A stretch of 64,000 nt of DNA from Tepidanaerobacter acetatoxydans_A (GTDB lineage Bacteria; Bacillota; Thermosediminibacteria; Thermosediminibacterales; Tepidanaerobacteraceae). Under the pieces are notes generated by a model that saw nothing but the letters and a program-made list of their open reading frames with translations, was not told where the DNA came from and searched no databases. The stretch spans positions 1-64,000 of the forward strand of contig JALHJR010000006.1 of assembly GCA_022840405.1 (NCBI GenBank). The letters are read 5' to 3'. Below are positions 8,964 through 18,322 of this stretch, piece by piece (positions within the stretch are counted from its first letter, which is position 1; each line of letters opens with the position of its first letter). A program made the position numbers and the translations under genes.

Positions 8964-9639
8964 TACTGTATACCCCTCTCTCCTCGTCTCTTACTAGACT
9001 GCCTTTTTCGAGTTGAATTACTCTTTTTTTCATAGAATCTACCAATTCTCGAGCATGTGAAGCAACAACCAATGTAGTTCCCCGCTTATTGATATCATCA
9101 AACAAATTCATGATATCCCAAGAGGTATCAGGGTCAAGGTTACCGGTAGGTTCATCGGCTACGAGGACATCGGGATTATTTACCAGAGCACGAGCAAGTG
9201 CTACTCGTTGTTGTTCTCCTCCAGAAAGTTCCGAAGGCTTTGCCTTGGCTTTATGGGCCAAGCCTACTCTTTCAAGAACATATGGCACTCTTTTCCTTAT
9301 ATCTCTGCCAGAAGCCTCCACAACTTCCATTGCAAAAGCTATATTCTCATAAACTGTTTTTTCCGGCAGCAACCTAAAATCTTGAAAAACAATACCAATA
9401 CGCCGTCTTAGGTAAGGTATTTCTTTCGGCCTTAATCTGGTAATGTTTTTTCCGGCGAAAAATATCTGCCCCCTTGTCGGAAGTTCTTCTCTGAATAAAA
9501 GCTTAATCAATGTCGATTTTCCTGCCCCGCTGGGTCCGACAATAAATACAAACTCTCCCTTTAATATCTTTAGACTAATATCTTTAAGGGCGACTTGACC
9601 GCCCGGATAAATCTTAGTAACCCCATACATTTCAATCAA
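8953..9639 (-). CDS. ftsE: Cell division ATP-binding protein FtsE
   Basis: ABC ATPase of FtsEX, about 228 residues. Walker A GPSGAGKST (~35-43), signature LSGGEQQRVALARA and Walker B DVLVADEPTGNLDP are all intact. An in-frame ATG at 9660 has no ribosome site. A TTG at 9639 is preceded by GGAG and gives MIEMYGVTKIYPGG, which matches usual FtsE N-termini, so TTG is chosen. First gene of the operon ftsE-ftsX-M23-ctp-PDZ. The upstream gap to 9927 is AT-rich with no convincing promoter facing ftsE. Confidence 0.95.
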   Translation of the reverse strand: MIEMYGVTKIYPGGQVALKDISLKILKGEFVFIVGPSGAGKSTLIKLLFREELPTRGQIFFAGKNITRLRPKEIPYLRRRIGIVFQDFRLLPEKTVYENIAFAMEVVEASGRDIRKRVPYVLERVGLAHKAKAKPSELSGGEQQRVALARALVNNPDVLVADEPTGNLDPDTSWDIMNLFDDINKRGTTLVVASHARELVDSMKKRVIQLEKGSLVRDEERGVYSNET

Positions 9640-9926
9640 ACTGCTCACTCCAAATTCCATTTAGTTACATATATTTTTAACTTCGACATCAATACCGAAA
9701 ATCCTTCATTAAATACATTTAAAAATATGTAATTTCCTAAACTTCGTCGACATTATCAAATATATCATTAAATATTATCATTCTCAACATTTATATATCA
9801 TTTTCAGACAAGTTAGGGCGTCATAAGAGGTTTAAACAATCAATTTTTCTCTTTTTTCATAAAAAACGATATACTTCCCACATAACGGAAAAAATGAATT
9901 GTGTTATAAAATTAAGAATTAAGGGG

Positions 9927-9955
9927 TTGACATTTTACAAATTTATGCATATAGT
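9927..9955 (+). promoter_or_regulatory. SigmaA promoter of the T-box leader
   Basis: Consensus -35 TTGACA (9927-9932), 17-base spacer, -10 TATAGT (9950-9955). Transcription would begin near 9962, just before stem I of the T-box. Confidence 0.8.
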
Positions 9956-9961
9956 ATTAAA

Positions 9962-10250
9962 AAGAATTACAGCTTTACAGACAATGACAGAGAAGATAAG
10001 CTTCGACACTGTAAATACAGAAAGCTGGGTTTGATGAGAGCCGGTGTTACAAGACGAAGTGTATATTCGCTCTAGAGTCTTTGCCCTAAAAGGAAACGAG
10101 TAGGGGCAAAGGGTTGTCCTCCCTTACAAAGGACTATAGTTTAGCATATCGCAGACTAGAAATGAGTCATCCTGGATATTTTTTATATTCGGGATAAGAG
10201 TGGTACCGTGAGCAAAGCTCCACCTCTAAAATGAGGCGGAGCTTTTTTAT
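9962..10250 (+). ncRNA. T-box leader, specifier probably TAT (tyrosine)
   Basis: tRNA-sensing T-box riboswitch. Stem I base pairs AGAG (9989-9992) with CTCT (10070-10073), and CTTCG (10001-10005) with CGAAG (10055-10059), leaving a specifier loop whose 3' side is TGTATATTCG. Aligned by the usual 'specifier then AT..CTCTAGAG' layout, the triplet is TAT at 10062-10064. The T-box core reads AAGAGTGGTACCGTG (10196-10210); the TGGT bulge would pair with an ACCA tRNA end, which fits tRNA-Tyr. A terminator follows. Phe (TTC at 10066-10068) is the main alternative reading. It controls the NSS transporter just downstream, so uncharged tRNA would raise amino-acid uptake. Confidence 0.9.
10216..10247 (+). 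terminator. T-box-controlled terminator
   Basis: AGCTCC, a one-base mismatch, then CCTC pairs with GAGG, mismatch, GGAGCT around loop TAAAAT, followed by TTTTTT. It would be disrupted by the antiterminator formed by the upstream T-box sequence. Confidence 0.9.
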
Positions 10251-10303
10251 GTGAGTAATTGATATTTGCCTAATTTAAAATTATTTTGGAGGTTGTGTAT
10301 CTT

Positions 10304-11662
10304 ATGGAAACTAAGACAAGAGAAAATTGGTCCTCAAAAGCCGGTTTTATTCTGGCTGCTGCAGGTTCGGCCATAGGTTTGGGTAATATATGGAAATTTC
10401 CTTATAGTGTGGGTACTAACGGCGGCGGAGCATATGTTGCAGTATACCTTTTGTTTTTAGTGCTTATCGGAACTCCCCTTATGCTGGCTGCCATCACTCT
10501 TGGCAGGAAGACACAGCTTTCGGTTTTCGGTGCATATAAAAGCATAGATAGGCGTTGGTCATTTGTGGGCTTTCTCGCTGTAATTTGCGGTTTTGTCATA
10601 CTGGCCTTTTATTCTTCCGTTGGCGGTTGGATTTTGTATTACTTTAAAAACGCTGTTATGGGAAATCTTAATACGAAAGATCCCCAGGTTCTTGCCAGTA
10701 TTTTTTCCAATATGATGAACTCTCCTGCAACCTTAATAGTTTATCAGTTAATCTTTATGGCACTTACTATGCTTATAGTAATAAACGGCATTAAAAAAGG
10801 AATTGAAGTCACTTCTAAGGTAATGATGCCCGGTCTCTTTATACTTCTTATAATTATAGCTATTAGGAGTGTAACATTGGAGGGAAGTATGGAGGGAATT
10901 AAATTCTTACTGGTTCCTGACTTTTCTAAGATCACTCTAGAAGTAGCTAAAAACGCTATGGCACAAGTGTTCTTCTCTCTCAGCATAGGTATGGGTGTCA
11001 TGATAACCTATGGAAGTTATTTAGATAAGGAAGTTAATCTGTTAAGCACAGCGGTGTCGATCCCCGCTTTAGACACCTTGGCTGCGTTGGTAGCCGGATT
11101 TGCCACTATCCCGGCGGTATTTGCCTTAGGCTTTGAAGTGGGAGAAGGGCCTGGACTTATGTTTATTACACTGCCGGCAGTTTTTGCATCGATGCCTTTA
11201 GGGCAAATCTTTTGTATCGCTTTTTTTCTGATGGTTACTTTTGCGGCATTAACTTCTTCAATGTCTATGCTGGAAATCAGCGTTTCTTATTTTGTAGACG
11301 AACTGCAAAAGGATAGGAAAAAATCTACATTGGCAGTAGGGATTGTAATATTTCTAATGGGAATACCCGCTTCCCTTTCCCTGGTTCAAGGTAGCAGTTT
11401 CTATATAGGAAGTCTAAGCTTTTTCGATATATATGACAAGCTGTCTTCCAATATACTTCTAACTACCGGTGCATTTTTGCTTTCCATTTTCGTAGCTTGG
11501 ATACTCACCACCAAAGAAGCTGTAAAAGAAATAGAACTTTCGGGAATCCGATTTAAACTAGCCCCCGTCTGGAGCTTCTTAGTAAAGTATGTGGTTCCAG
11601 TAGGCGTATTTATTATATTATTTAATTCCTATAAGGATTTTATAATTGCTCTGCTTAATTGA
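10304..11662 (+). CDS. Sodium-dependent amino acid transporter, NSS (SNF) family, probably tyrosine
   Basis: Secondary transporter of the neurotransmitter:sodium symporter family, 452 residues with 11-12 membrane segments. The first segment carries the Na+/substrate motif GSAIGLGNIWKFPY, as in LeuT-type proteins; a serine-rich segment (TFAALTSSMSMLEIS) corresponds to the TM8 sodium site region. Start ATG 10304 (METKTRENW) lies behind GGAGGTTG; the in-frame TTG at 10286 overlaps that site and is rejected. Substrate is inferred from the T-box specifier (Tyr) and from the family, where Tyt1 carries tyrosine and TnaT tryptophan. Monocistronic; convergent with the GH130 fusion gene. No clear terminator follows. 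Confidence 0.93.
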   Translation: METKTRENWSSKAGFILAAAGSAIGLGNIWKFPYSVGTNGGGAYVAVYLLFLVLIGTPLMLAAITLGRKTQLSVFGAYKSIDRRWSFVGFLAVICGFVILAFYSSVGGWILYYFKNAVMGNLNTKDPQVLASIFSNMMNSPATLIVYQLIFMALTMLIVINGIKKGIEVTSKVMMPGLFILLIIIAIRSVTLEGSMEGIKFLLVPDFSKITLEVAKNAMAQVFFSLSIGMGVMITYGSYLDKEVNLLSTAVSIPALDTLAALVAGFATIPAVFALGFEVGEGPGLMFITLPAVFASMPLGQIFCIAFFLMVTFAALTSSMSMLEISVSYFVDELQKDRKKSTLAVGIVIFLMGIPASLSLVQGSSFYIGSLSFFDIYDKLSSNILLTTGAFLLSIFVAWILTTKEAVKEIELSGIRFKLAPVWSFLVKYVVPVGVFIILFNSYKDFIIALLN

Positions 11663-11721
11663 CGACACAAAAGAATAAAGCCTAAAAATTGGGATAAAAA
11701 GGTTGAAACAGATCTTAGTAT

Positions 11722-14700
11722 TCATCTGCGATTATCTATTCTTTCTCTTACTTGTGCGGGAATCATGTCGCCGACAGTACCTGTGGCAAGGCAAATATAG
11801 GTATCTGCGGCGCCGTAATATACTAAAATTTCATCATCTACGTCAAGAATTTCTTTATCTTCGGCTGCAACGGCACCGCAAGTAAACACCACATTCGGCA
11901 CCCAACACTTATCTTTTTCCCCTACCTCACACTTGGTTTCAGGCGATAGTGTGGGGTTGGGCGACCTGTATAGAAGTCGGCCGGGGTCTTTTAGGTCAGC
12001 CAGCATCACTCCCAGACGATACACCATATCCTTATCCACACCGTGGTATATAAGCAGCCAACCATAACGTGTTTTTATAGGTTGTGCACCGGCTCCTATT
12101 TTCAGAGAGTCCCACATCATGCCGGATCGCGGTCCCATTATTATCTTATGACCGTCACGAGGCCATGGAAAGGACAGTTTCGGGGAATATGCAATCCATA
12201 TGCTTGGTTCAATACGATGATATATGACATACTTACCATTGATTTTTTCAGGAAACAATATGGCATCCTTATCCCATAGACCAGGAAAAGCCAGCCCTCT
12301 CCTTTTCCAGCAATTATATTTTCTGTTGAGAAAATCCTCTATGGTAATTGATGCCGCTGCTATTTGAGCTACCACACCGTCATATGCGGTATAAAGCATG
12401 AAAATTTCATCATCAATTATGACGGTTCTTGGATCTTCGCAACCTTTTTTCTCTTCTTCCATCTCCGGAGAAAATATAGGTTCTTTTAGTCTTTCAATTA
12501 TTCTATAACCATCAGAAATAGCAAGACCAATTCGCGAAATCTCATCTTCACCAAATGCTCTATATAGCAAGTATACCTTATCTTTTATCCTTAGTGACGC
12601 CGTATTGAGCACAAAACGATTTTCCCACCAGTGCTCATTTATAGGCTTAAGTATCGGCACTTCGCTATAACGCTTTAAAACCTCTGCCTTAGGCCAATAA
12701 TCTAATTCTTGAATTATTACTTGTTCCTGATGTTGTTTTACTCCTAATAACGCCTTTGCTAAATCTATGCTTTCACGGCCTTGGCTTATATATTGAAATA
12801 CTTGCTGTAAGATTTCTTCAGAATCATATCCCATTTCCTTATATATTTCTTCAAGCAAATCGTGATTGAACCAATCCCTTTCCACATGTAGGAAAAGCGG
12901 TGTAGGTATGCCATCTCCGCCTTTAAAGCTGAAACTGGCCCAAGTCCATGCGGAACATGGTATAAACGTCCCATCGTTTAATACCATGCTGAGGCCATAC
13001 CCTTTGACCATAATATCAATGTTTTTTGCATCTGTTTCATTATTCTCCTGGCGAAGATTATCCGCAATTACTTGTAATTTTGAAACCAACACCCTATGAT
13101 GCCAGTTTTCAAAAATATGATGTGCAGAAAATACAGCCTTTCCATAATGGCCTAGAATAGAATTAACAAATTTTCTACCCACTTCCTTCCGTTCCCTTGT
13201 ATAGGTCTTCCATAGGTCAGAAAAATGCTCGGCTTCAACTATACTCTTTGCTATGCGTGTAAAATACCACAACTTAGGATAGTCGCCACCCATTCCCTTA
13301 CCTAAGTTCATAACAGGTATATATGCTGTCAAACGATTTAAATCAGATATTTCACGCAGTTCACTGGAACCGTAAAAATCATTACGATTTACCAACATTG
13401 GAAGTATTTCTACCTCTTCAAAACTATCGGGTCTTAAATTGTCCTTAAGCCAATAAAATATACGATCAAAATAATCCTTGTCCTCAGTAAACGAAGCCAA
13501 TGTGAGAATCTTTCGTTCATTCATATTGTCAAGGAGTTCTCTCAAGTTTCTAAAGCCCATTCTTAAAATTAAATTCCCTGGAGGATATTCATATAATAAT
13601 TTCCTCAGTATTTCCCATTTTACCGCTATGACTTTGCTATGTGGAATAATATTAAATATACTTTTTACTACGTCATCGGTACCTTCCAAGCTGTATAAAT
13701 TTCCCGGGCACAAGCTATCGATAGTGTTTTCCAAATCTGCCATGAAATCGGTTAAGCACCGGCAAATATCTTCAGAAGACGCATTATTACGGATATTTAA
13801 AGTTTCTAGAAAGGATGTAAAGGCATTATTATATTTTTTCTGAAGTCTTTTAAAAACTTTACTGGTAATAGCTTCGCTACTATTCTTTCCTTTAAGTTTT
13901 TTAGGCAACACAATTGGAACTCCTGGAATAAACTCGAGGTAATCCAGTGGAGTAAGCACCGGGCTTGTTTCCTCTAACTTTTGACGCCAATTATCCGAAA
14001 ATTGAGATTTGTTATTCATGAAAGCATTTATGGTATTTTTATAAATTACTTCAGTCTGAGCTAAAACAACAGTATCGATATTTACATTCAAATCACTTAA
14101 ACCTTTGTTTGCGTTCATGATTTCTAATATCAGTGCTGCCAGCATTCCTTTATATATAGCTATCAGAGCTTCCAAAAGGTCTTCCTGCGGTATTTCCGAA
14201 TTAAAATTATAAGCAACTATAAACTCGTAAACTGCCTGTGACCAGATTTCTGGTGAGTAAATTACATTGTCTTTCGATATCGTCATGAATTCAATATAAC
14301 TAAGCACCTTTTTACTTAGTATTTTTTGCAATAGATTACCATAACGACAAGTTCCTTTAATAAAAGAGTCTAAAAGTTCCTCATGGTTATAAACAATTTT
14401 TAGCGGTACATCCTTAAATCCACTGCCGTACATATCAGGAGTTTTAATAATTTGAAAATCTTCCAACCAAATATCCTCGTCCCGTATTATACATTCAAAC
14501 AATGATTTAAGCACTTCTTTTTCAGAAATATATCTTTTGTCAGGGGGGATTGAGGAAATTTTTGTCCAAAGATTTACCTCACATATCCTTTTACCCCATT
14601 TTAATGCTGTTGTAATAAGCCATGGGTTAATACCATATCCGCCTAGATATTCTCTGTTTTGATCGAATTCAGTGCATAACTCTTCAACGAGATCGTGCGT

Positions 14701-15261
14701 AATAGCGACAACTCCGCTGAAAGGATCGCTAAATTTAGTTTTATAAAGAGCTGTCATAAGCGGTAAAACTAATATCTTGTCAATAACATTTTCAAGCGTA
14801 TATCGTCTAAAGCAGGCAACCGATATATCATAATCTCCAAAGATAGGATCTGCCACACAATCCACCCAATCGTGCTTTAGCTCTTGCTCTCTTTGACTTT
14901 TTAAGTCTGTTTCCAGAAGTATCACATCTGACTTAAAAATACGAGAAATCTCCAAAATGAACCTTACACCAAAACCTCGGCCATTGACACCCGACGGCAA
15001 TGAAAAACCTGCTATTTCGTTTCCAAATCTTTCCTTGATATTTTTTATCGTTTCGACGTCTGTTGGACCACCGACACAAACAATCAGCTTTTGACCTTTT
15101 GTTCTTAAACTGTTCTTGGCAACTGTTATAATATTTCCCAGGGCATTTTTTTCATTATGAAAAGGGATACCTATTATAATGTCAATATTTTTCACTGATT
15201 TAAGTTCTGCTCTTGCCCGGTCAACGGTTTCTTTAAAAAGTATTTCAATGTGCCCCAACAA
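11722..15261 (-). CDS. Bimodular glycosyltransferase-GH130 protein (putative beta-mannoside synthase/phosphorylase)
   Basis: A 1179-residue, apparently cytosolic fusion (no signal peptide). Residues ~20-330 resemble a GT-A nucleotide-sugar glycosyltransferase of the GT2/mannosylglycerate-synthase type (IIIGIPFHNEKNAL near residue 27; LLETDLKSQ as metal-binding DxD region). A helical middle part (~420-860) is not recognised. Residues ~868-1170 are a GH130 domain with its hallmark GCEDPR (D943) and further acidic and aromatic motifs (YGAAD near the end). GH130 enzymes known from the family are inverting beta-mannoside phosphorylases, including beta-1,2-mannan-acting enzymes of Thermoanaerobacter. 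Making and breaking domains in one chain suggests control of an intracellular mannan-like glycan. Third gene of an operon; 8 bp from the previous one. Substrate is inferred. Confidence 0.85.
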   Translation of the reverse strand: MLGHIEILFKETVDRARAELKSVKNIDIIIGIPFHNEKNALGNIITVAKNSLRTKGQKLIVCVGGPTDVETIKNIKERFGNEIAGFSLPSGVNGRGFGVRFILEISRIFKSDVILLETDLKSQREQELKHDWVDCVADPIFGDYDISVACFRRYTLENVIDKILVLPLMTALYKTKFSDPFSGVVAITHDLVEELCTEFDQNREYLGGYGINPWLITTALKWGKRICEVNLWTKISSIPPDKRYISEKEVLKSLFECIIRDEDIWLEDFQIIKTPDMYGSGFKDVPLKIVYNHEELLDSFIKGTCRYGNLLQKILSKKVLSYIEFMTISKDNVIYSPEIWSQAVYEFIVAYNFNSEIPQEDLLEALIAIYKGMLAALILEIMNANKGLSDLNVNIDTVVLAQTEVIYKNTINAFMNNKSQFSDNWRQKLEETSPVLTPLDYLEFIPGVPIVLPKKLKGKNSSEAITSKVFKRLQKKYNNAFTSFLETLNIRNNASSEDICRCLTDFMADLENTIDSLCPGNLYSLEGTDDVVKSIFNIIPHSKVIAVKWEILRKLLYEYPPGNLILRMGFRNLRELLDNMNERKILTLASFTEDKDYFDRIFYWLKDNLRPDSFEEVEILPMLVNRNDFYGSSELREISDLNRLTAYIPVMNLGKGMGGDYPKLWYFTRIAKSIVEAEHFSDLWKTYTRERKEVGRKFVNSILGHYGKAVFSAHHIFENWHHRVLVSKLQVIADNLRQENNETDAKNIDIMVKGYGLSMVLNDGTFIPCSAWTWASFSFKGGDGIPTPLFLHVERDWFNHDLLEEIYKEMGYDSEEILQQVFQYISQGRESIDLAKALLGVKQHQEQVIIQELDYWPKAEVLKRYSEVPILKPINEHWWENRFVLNTASLRIKDKVYLLYRAFGEDEISRIGLAISDGYRIIERLKEPIFSPEMEEEKKGCEDPRTVIIDDEIFMLYTAYDGVVAQIAAASITIEDFLNRKYNCWKRRGLAFPGLWDKDAILFPEKINGKYVIYHRIEPSIWIAYSPKLSFPWPRDGHKIIMGPRSGMMWDSLKIGAGAQPIKTRYGWLLIYHGVDKDMVYRLGVMLADLKDPGRLLYRSPNPTLSPETKCEVGEKDKCWVPNVVFTCGAVAAEDKEILDVDDEILVYYGAADTYICLATGTVGDMIPAQVRERIDNRR

Positions 15262-15269
15262 AGCCCCTC

Positions 15270-16292
15270 CTATACTGCTGGAATTAATATCCTTTGTTTT
15301 TTTTCTTTGATGTTCTGTAAAACTTGGTGTGCCATTAAAAATGAGATGACAGCCTCTGCACCTTGATTCAAGTTAACTCCATGTGGAACAAGAGCATCAT
15401 GACAGCCTTGGGTTTTCTCATTGTATAAGGGAAGGTTATTGAGATTTTTTCCCCAGTACCAATCATATGCTAGTTGAGCCATTTCTATATATTCTCTTTC
15501 ACCCGTAACCACAAACGCCTGTAGACAAGCAAGAGCTATAGATGCCGCATCTACCGGTTGTTGGTCATAAGGCGGTATTTGACTTTTTTTAATCCACCAC
15601 CCCTGATTACCAACAATATTCAGATATCCTTTCTTAAATAAAGAATCTGTAAGGAAATTCAGTGTAATCTTAGCTACTTTTAAAGCCTTTACATCTTTGC
15701 TCACTACATAAAAGCCAAATAATGCATGGGGTAGCAGTGCATTGCAGTACGTAAGTCTATCCTCAAACCAATGCCAATCTTTACAACGATTTGCATCGTA
15801 AAGTTTTATGAGTTTATATGCAATATACTTTGCATATGGCAAGAGGCTTATCCTTTCTAATGAATCTATAAGTTTCGCCATGCCTAACAATGTATAAGAC
15901 ATGGCTCTTGGAGAATTGGTGTCTATGGCTTTTGGCAGCACCTTTTTTAACATCTTACAGGCAGTGCCCTTTGTTTCGGGTATATCGCAGTCTGCTGCAA
16001 AACTTGCTGCAAGTATACCTCGACCTATACTATCTTCTGAATTAATTGATGTATAATATTTTCCGTGAACTTTTAAATTTTGCCATGTGCCGTCCGGCAT
16101 TTGAGCTTCTTGTAAAAAACTTATAAAAGTTCTTATGAGTCTTTCGCGCTCCAGTTCCTCCATCCCTATTGCCACTACCAGTGCCCGAGCATTATCATCT
16201 ACCGTATAACCGCTTTCGGCTAATGGATTTGATATGTCAGAAAACTGAATAATCCCTGTTGAGTCGGTCATGTGTTTAAAATGCTTATACAT
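15270..16292 (-). CDS. Putative (alpha/alpha)-barrel glycan-associated protein
   Basis: A 340-residue protein built of repeated helical hairpins with many W/Y residues and motifs such as DDNARALV, SEDSIGRG and WWIKKSQIPPYDQQPVDAAS. The pattern is that of six-hairpin (alpha/alpha) toroid glycosidase-like proteins. No signal peptide, so it acts in the cytosol with its neighbours. ATG 16292 is chosen, one base after the GT4 stop, behind GGAAGGTG that lies within the GT4 3' end; the in-frame TTG at 16313 overlaps this site. It sits between a GT4 glycosyltransferase and the GT-GH130 fusion, and likely handles the same glycan. Catalytic activity cannot be assigned. Confidence 0.75.
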   Translation of the reverse strand: MYKHFKHMTDSTGIIQFSDISNPLAESGYTVDDNARALVVAIGMEELERERLIRTFISFLQEAQMPDGTWQNLKVHGKYYTSINSEDSIGRGILAASFAADCDIPETKGTACKMLKKVLPKAIDTNSPRAMSYTLLGMAKLIDSLERISLLPYAKYIAYKLIKLYDANRCKDWHWFEDRLTYCNALLPHALFGFYVVSKDVKALKVAKITLNFLTDSLFKKGYLNIVGNQGWWIKKSQIPPYDQQPVDAASIALACLQAFVVTGEREYIEMAQLAYDWYWGKNLNNLPLYNEKTQGCHDALVPHGVNLNQGAEAVISFLMAHQVLQNIKEKKQRILIPAV

Positions 16293-16293
16293 T

Positions 16294-17445
16294 TTAAAAC
16301 ACCTTCCTTTCAACCTCTGTCTGCATGATATTTTCTATTATACTTACATATCTTTTGCCTACTTGAGGCCATGTCATAGTTTTACCCAATTTACCGGCCT
16401 TTTCTTCCAGATTTTCTTTTAATTGATGGTCGGATAAGATTTTATCTATCAATGATGCCAATTCTTCCGGATTTGCATCATTGGCTATAAGGCCTCTACC
16501 GCCCGCAAGAACTTCCAGAGCATAATCATAGGGAGTGGAAACTATAGCCCTCCCACAGCCTACAGCATAGGAAAGGGTTCCGCTTACAGCCTGATTGCGA
16601 TGCGGATAAGGGGTGAGATAAACATCGGCCATATAGAGTACTTCTCCCAGTTCTTTAATGCTGAGGTATTTATTGATAAATCTTATGTTATTATCAACTT
16701 CCAAGGTTTGTATTAACTCAACAAGAAAATCTCTATAAGCCTCTCCCATCTTTTTTCTTAGATTTGGGTGTGTTTCTCCCGCTACCAAATAAATAATATC
16801 GGGATATTTTTCTTTTAAGAAAGAAATAGCTTTAATTCCCAATTCAATACCTTTACCGGGACCTAAAAAACCGAAAGTAACTACTAAAGGACGATCCTCG
16901 ACCCCATATATTCTTTTAGTTTCATCTCTTGGTTTTTCTTCAAATATTGGCACTCCATGATGGACCATATAAAGTTTATTAAGAGGTATATTATATACTT
17001 TGTTTAGCAGTTCTGAAGAACGGTGGGTCATGCATATAACGGCCATTGATTTTTGTCCCAATGTTGATAGTATTCTTCGCTTATGAAAGTCCGGTGACGG
17101 CAGAACTGTATGAGTATTTAGGATAAATGGTTTTTCCAGGTTTTCGATAAAATCCAATACAAAATCACCGTTATTGCCGCCAAAAATTCCATATTCATGC
17201 TCTACAAAGACCAAGTCTATCTTTGCAGTATTGACAAATTCGGCTGCAATCACATACTGATCCCTATTATCCTCTTCTAAGTCAAAAACTACTTCCGGCG
17301 GATAATTATAATAACCATTTTTGTCACTAATGGCAAGAATTGACACTTGCTCACCACATAGCATGAGATTGTTTCTAAGGTCCCTTGCAAAAGAGGCTAT
17401 TCCGCACTCTCTCGGAAAGTAGGTGGATAATATAGCAATATTCAT
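16294..17445 (-). CDS. GT4 family glycosyltransferase
   Basis: Retaining GT-B glycosyltransferase of 383 residues. The N-terminal Rossmann domain opens with MNIAILSTYFPRECGIASF; the C-terminal donor-binding domain carries VTFGFLGPGKG and GRGLIANDANPEELA, with the EX7E-type region at AVSGTLSYAVGCGRAIVSTP. Ribosome site AAGGAG, then ATG at 17445. First gene of the operon with the helical-barrel protein (spacing 1 bp) and the GT-GH130 fusion, so probably mannosyl transfer onto the shared glycan. No membrane segment is seen. The acceptor and sugar are not determinable from sequence. Confidence 0.88.
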   Translation of the reverse strand: MNIAILSTYFPRECGIASFARDLRNNLMLCGEQVSILAISDKNGYYNYPPEVVFDLEEDNRDQYVIAAEFVNTAKIDLVFVEHEYGIFGGNNGDFVLDFIENLEKPFILNTHTVLPSPDFHKRRILSTLGQKSMAVICMTHRSSELLNKVYNIPLNKLYMVHHGVPIFEEKPRDETKRIYGVEDRPLVVTFGFLGPGKGIELGIKAISFLKEKYPDIIYLVAGETHPNLRKKMGEAYRDFLVELIQTLEVDNNIRFINKYLSIKELGEVLYMADVYLTPYPHRNQAVSGTLSYAVGCGRAIVSTPYDYALEVLAGGRGLIANDANPEELASLIDKILSDHQLKENLEEKAGKLGKTMTWPQVGKRYVSIIENIMQTEVERKVF

Positions 17446-17614
17446 TTACATTTCTCCTTAATATATTTATATAATCGTAAATTTATATCATGACTTTGTT
17501 TCGATTTTATTAAAAACGCTTCGGTAAAATAGTATATCCATCATATGCCTGTTATACACTAATATTATTGTAAATTTGCAATTATATTATCCATAGTTAT
17601 TTTTTTGCATATAA

Positions 17615-17644
17615 AGTATGCCCTGTTTTACTACAGGGCATACT
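17615..17644 (-). terminator. Terminator after the 158-aa gene
   Basis: Perfect 11-bp inverted repeat AGTATGCCCTG / CAGGGCATACT with an 8-nt loop, starting 3 bp after the minus-strand stop. T-rich tails lie on both sides, so it may work in both directions. Confidence 0.8.
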
Positions 17645-17646
17645 TT

Positions 17647-18123
17647 TTACAGCTTTACTCTTTCAGCATTCAATTCTTTTATAAACTCGCCAATATCAAT
17701 AGTAAAAGTTCCTCTGCCTGACCAATCTGTTTTAACATCGGGTCTGTTTAGTGGGACATTTAGTTCTTTTTTGTCAGAAAATATTTTTAGAAAAACATCT
17801 TGAACCATGATTCCCGGATCAAGCCAAATATTAGTTTCTATAATGAGTTTAATATCATCCTCCGGATCTATAAACAAAAAATTCATAGGCAAAGCCGGAT
17901 CTGCCTCAAAAATTCTTCCCATTAAATAATTACTGTCATAATATCTTTTTCTTCCTAAAGCAGCTAGTCTTTTCCCTCCGAGAATCATTCCAAAAAATTC
18001 ATAAACATCCTCAGAACAGCTTTCTTCAATTATTTTACCATTGTACATAACCTTTAAATTTAAAAAATTATTATCAATAATGGTTAAACCTTTTTGAACA
18101 TACATCTCAATTGCTACCAGCAT
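17647..18123 (-). CDS. Hypothetical protein (158 aa)
   Basis: Not recognised. The predicted product is a soluble, acidic, largely beta-strand protein without signal peptide or membrane segment (features include LKVMYNGKIIEE, WLDPGIMVQDVFLKIF and a C-terminal WSGRGTFTIDIGEF). ATG 18123 has AGGAGGGGGG 11-12 bases upstream, a rather long spacing. It is followed by a strong terminator and is separated from the glycan operon by 200 bp, so it is probably transcribed alone. An inverted repeat ATGTAAA ... TTTACAT lies upstream at 18200-18223. Function unknown. Confidence 0.65.
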   Translation of the reverse strand: MLVAIEMYVQKGLTIIDNNFLNLKVMYNGKIIEESCSEDVYEFFGMILGGKRLAALGRKRYYDSNYLMGRIFEADPALPMNFLFIDPEDDIKLIIETNIWLDPGIMVQDVFLKIFSDKKELNVPLNRPDVKTDWSGRGTFTIDIGEFIKELNAERVKL

Positions 18124-18322
18124 TGTAGCATGCCCCCCTCCTAAAAAATTTACCGCTTCATTCCATGATATTCATAAGGCTTATTAGTTGCTACATTTTT
18201 ATGTAAATATTTATTTCTTTACATGGCAGGAAAAAATTATTATTTCGTAGAATATAGTTCGTGTGCCAAAGTGTATACTTATATTAGACCTTATTATAAT
18301 ATAACGCAAAGGAGATGAAATC

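Noticed and set aside
9682..9688. TGTCGAA (Spo0A-box-like) upstream of ftsE, and another at 57588-57594 upstream of the GH18 gene
   Set aside because: A 7-base match is expected about eight times by chance in a window of this size on both strands; no paired or spaced boxes were seen.
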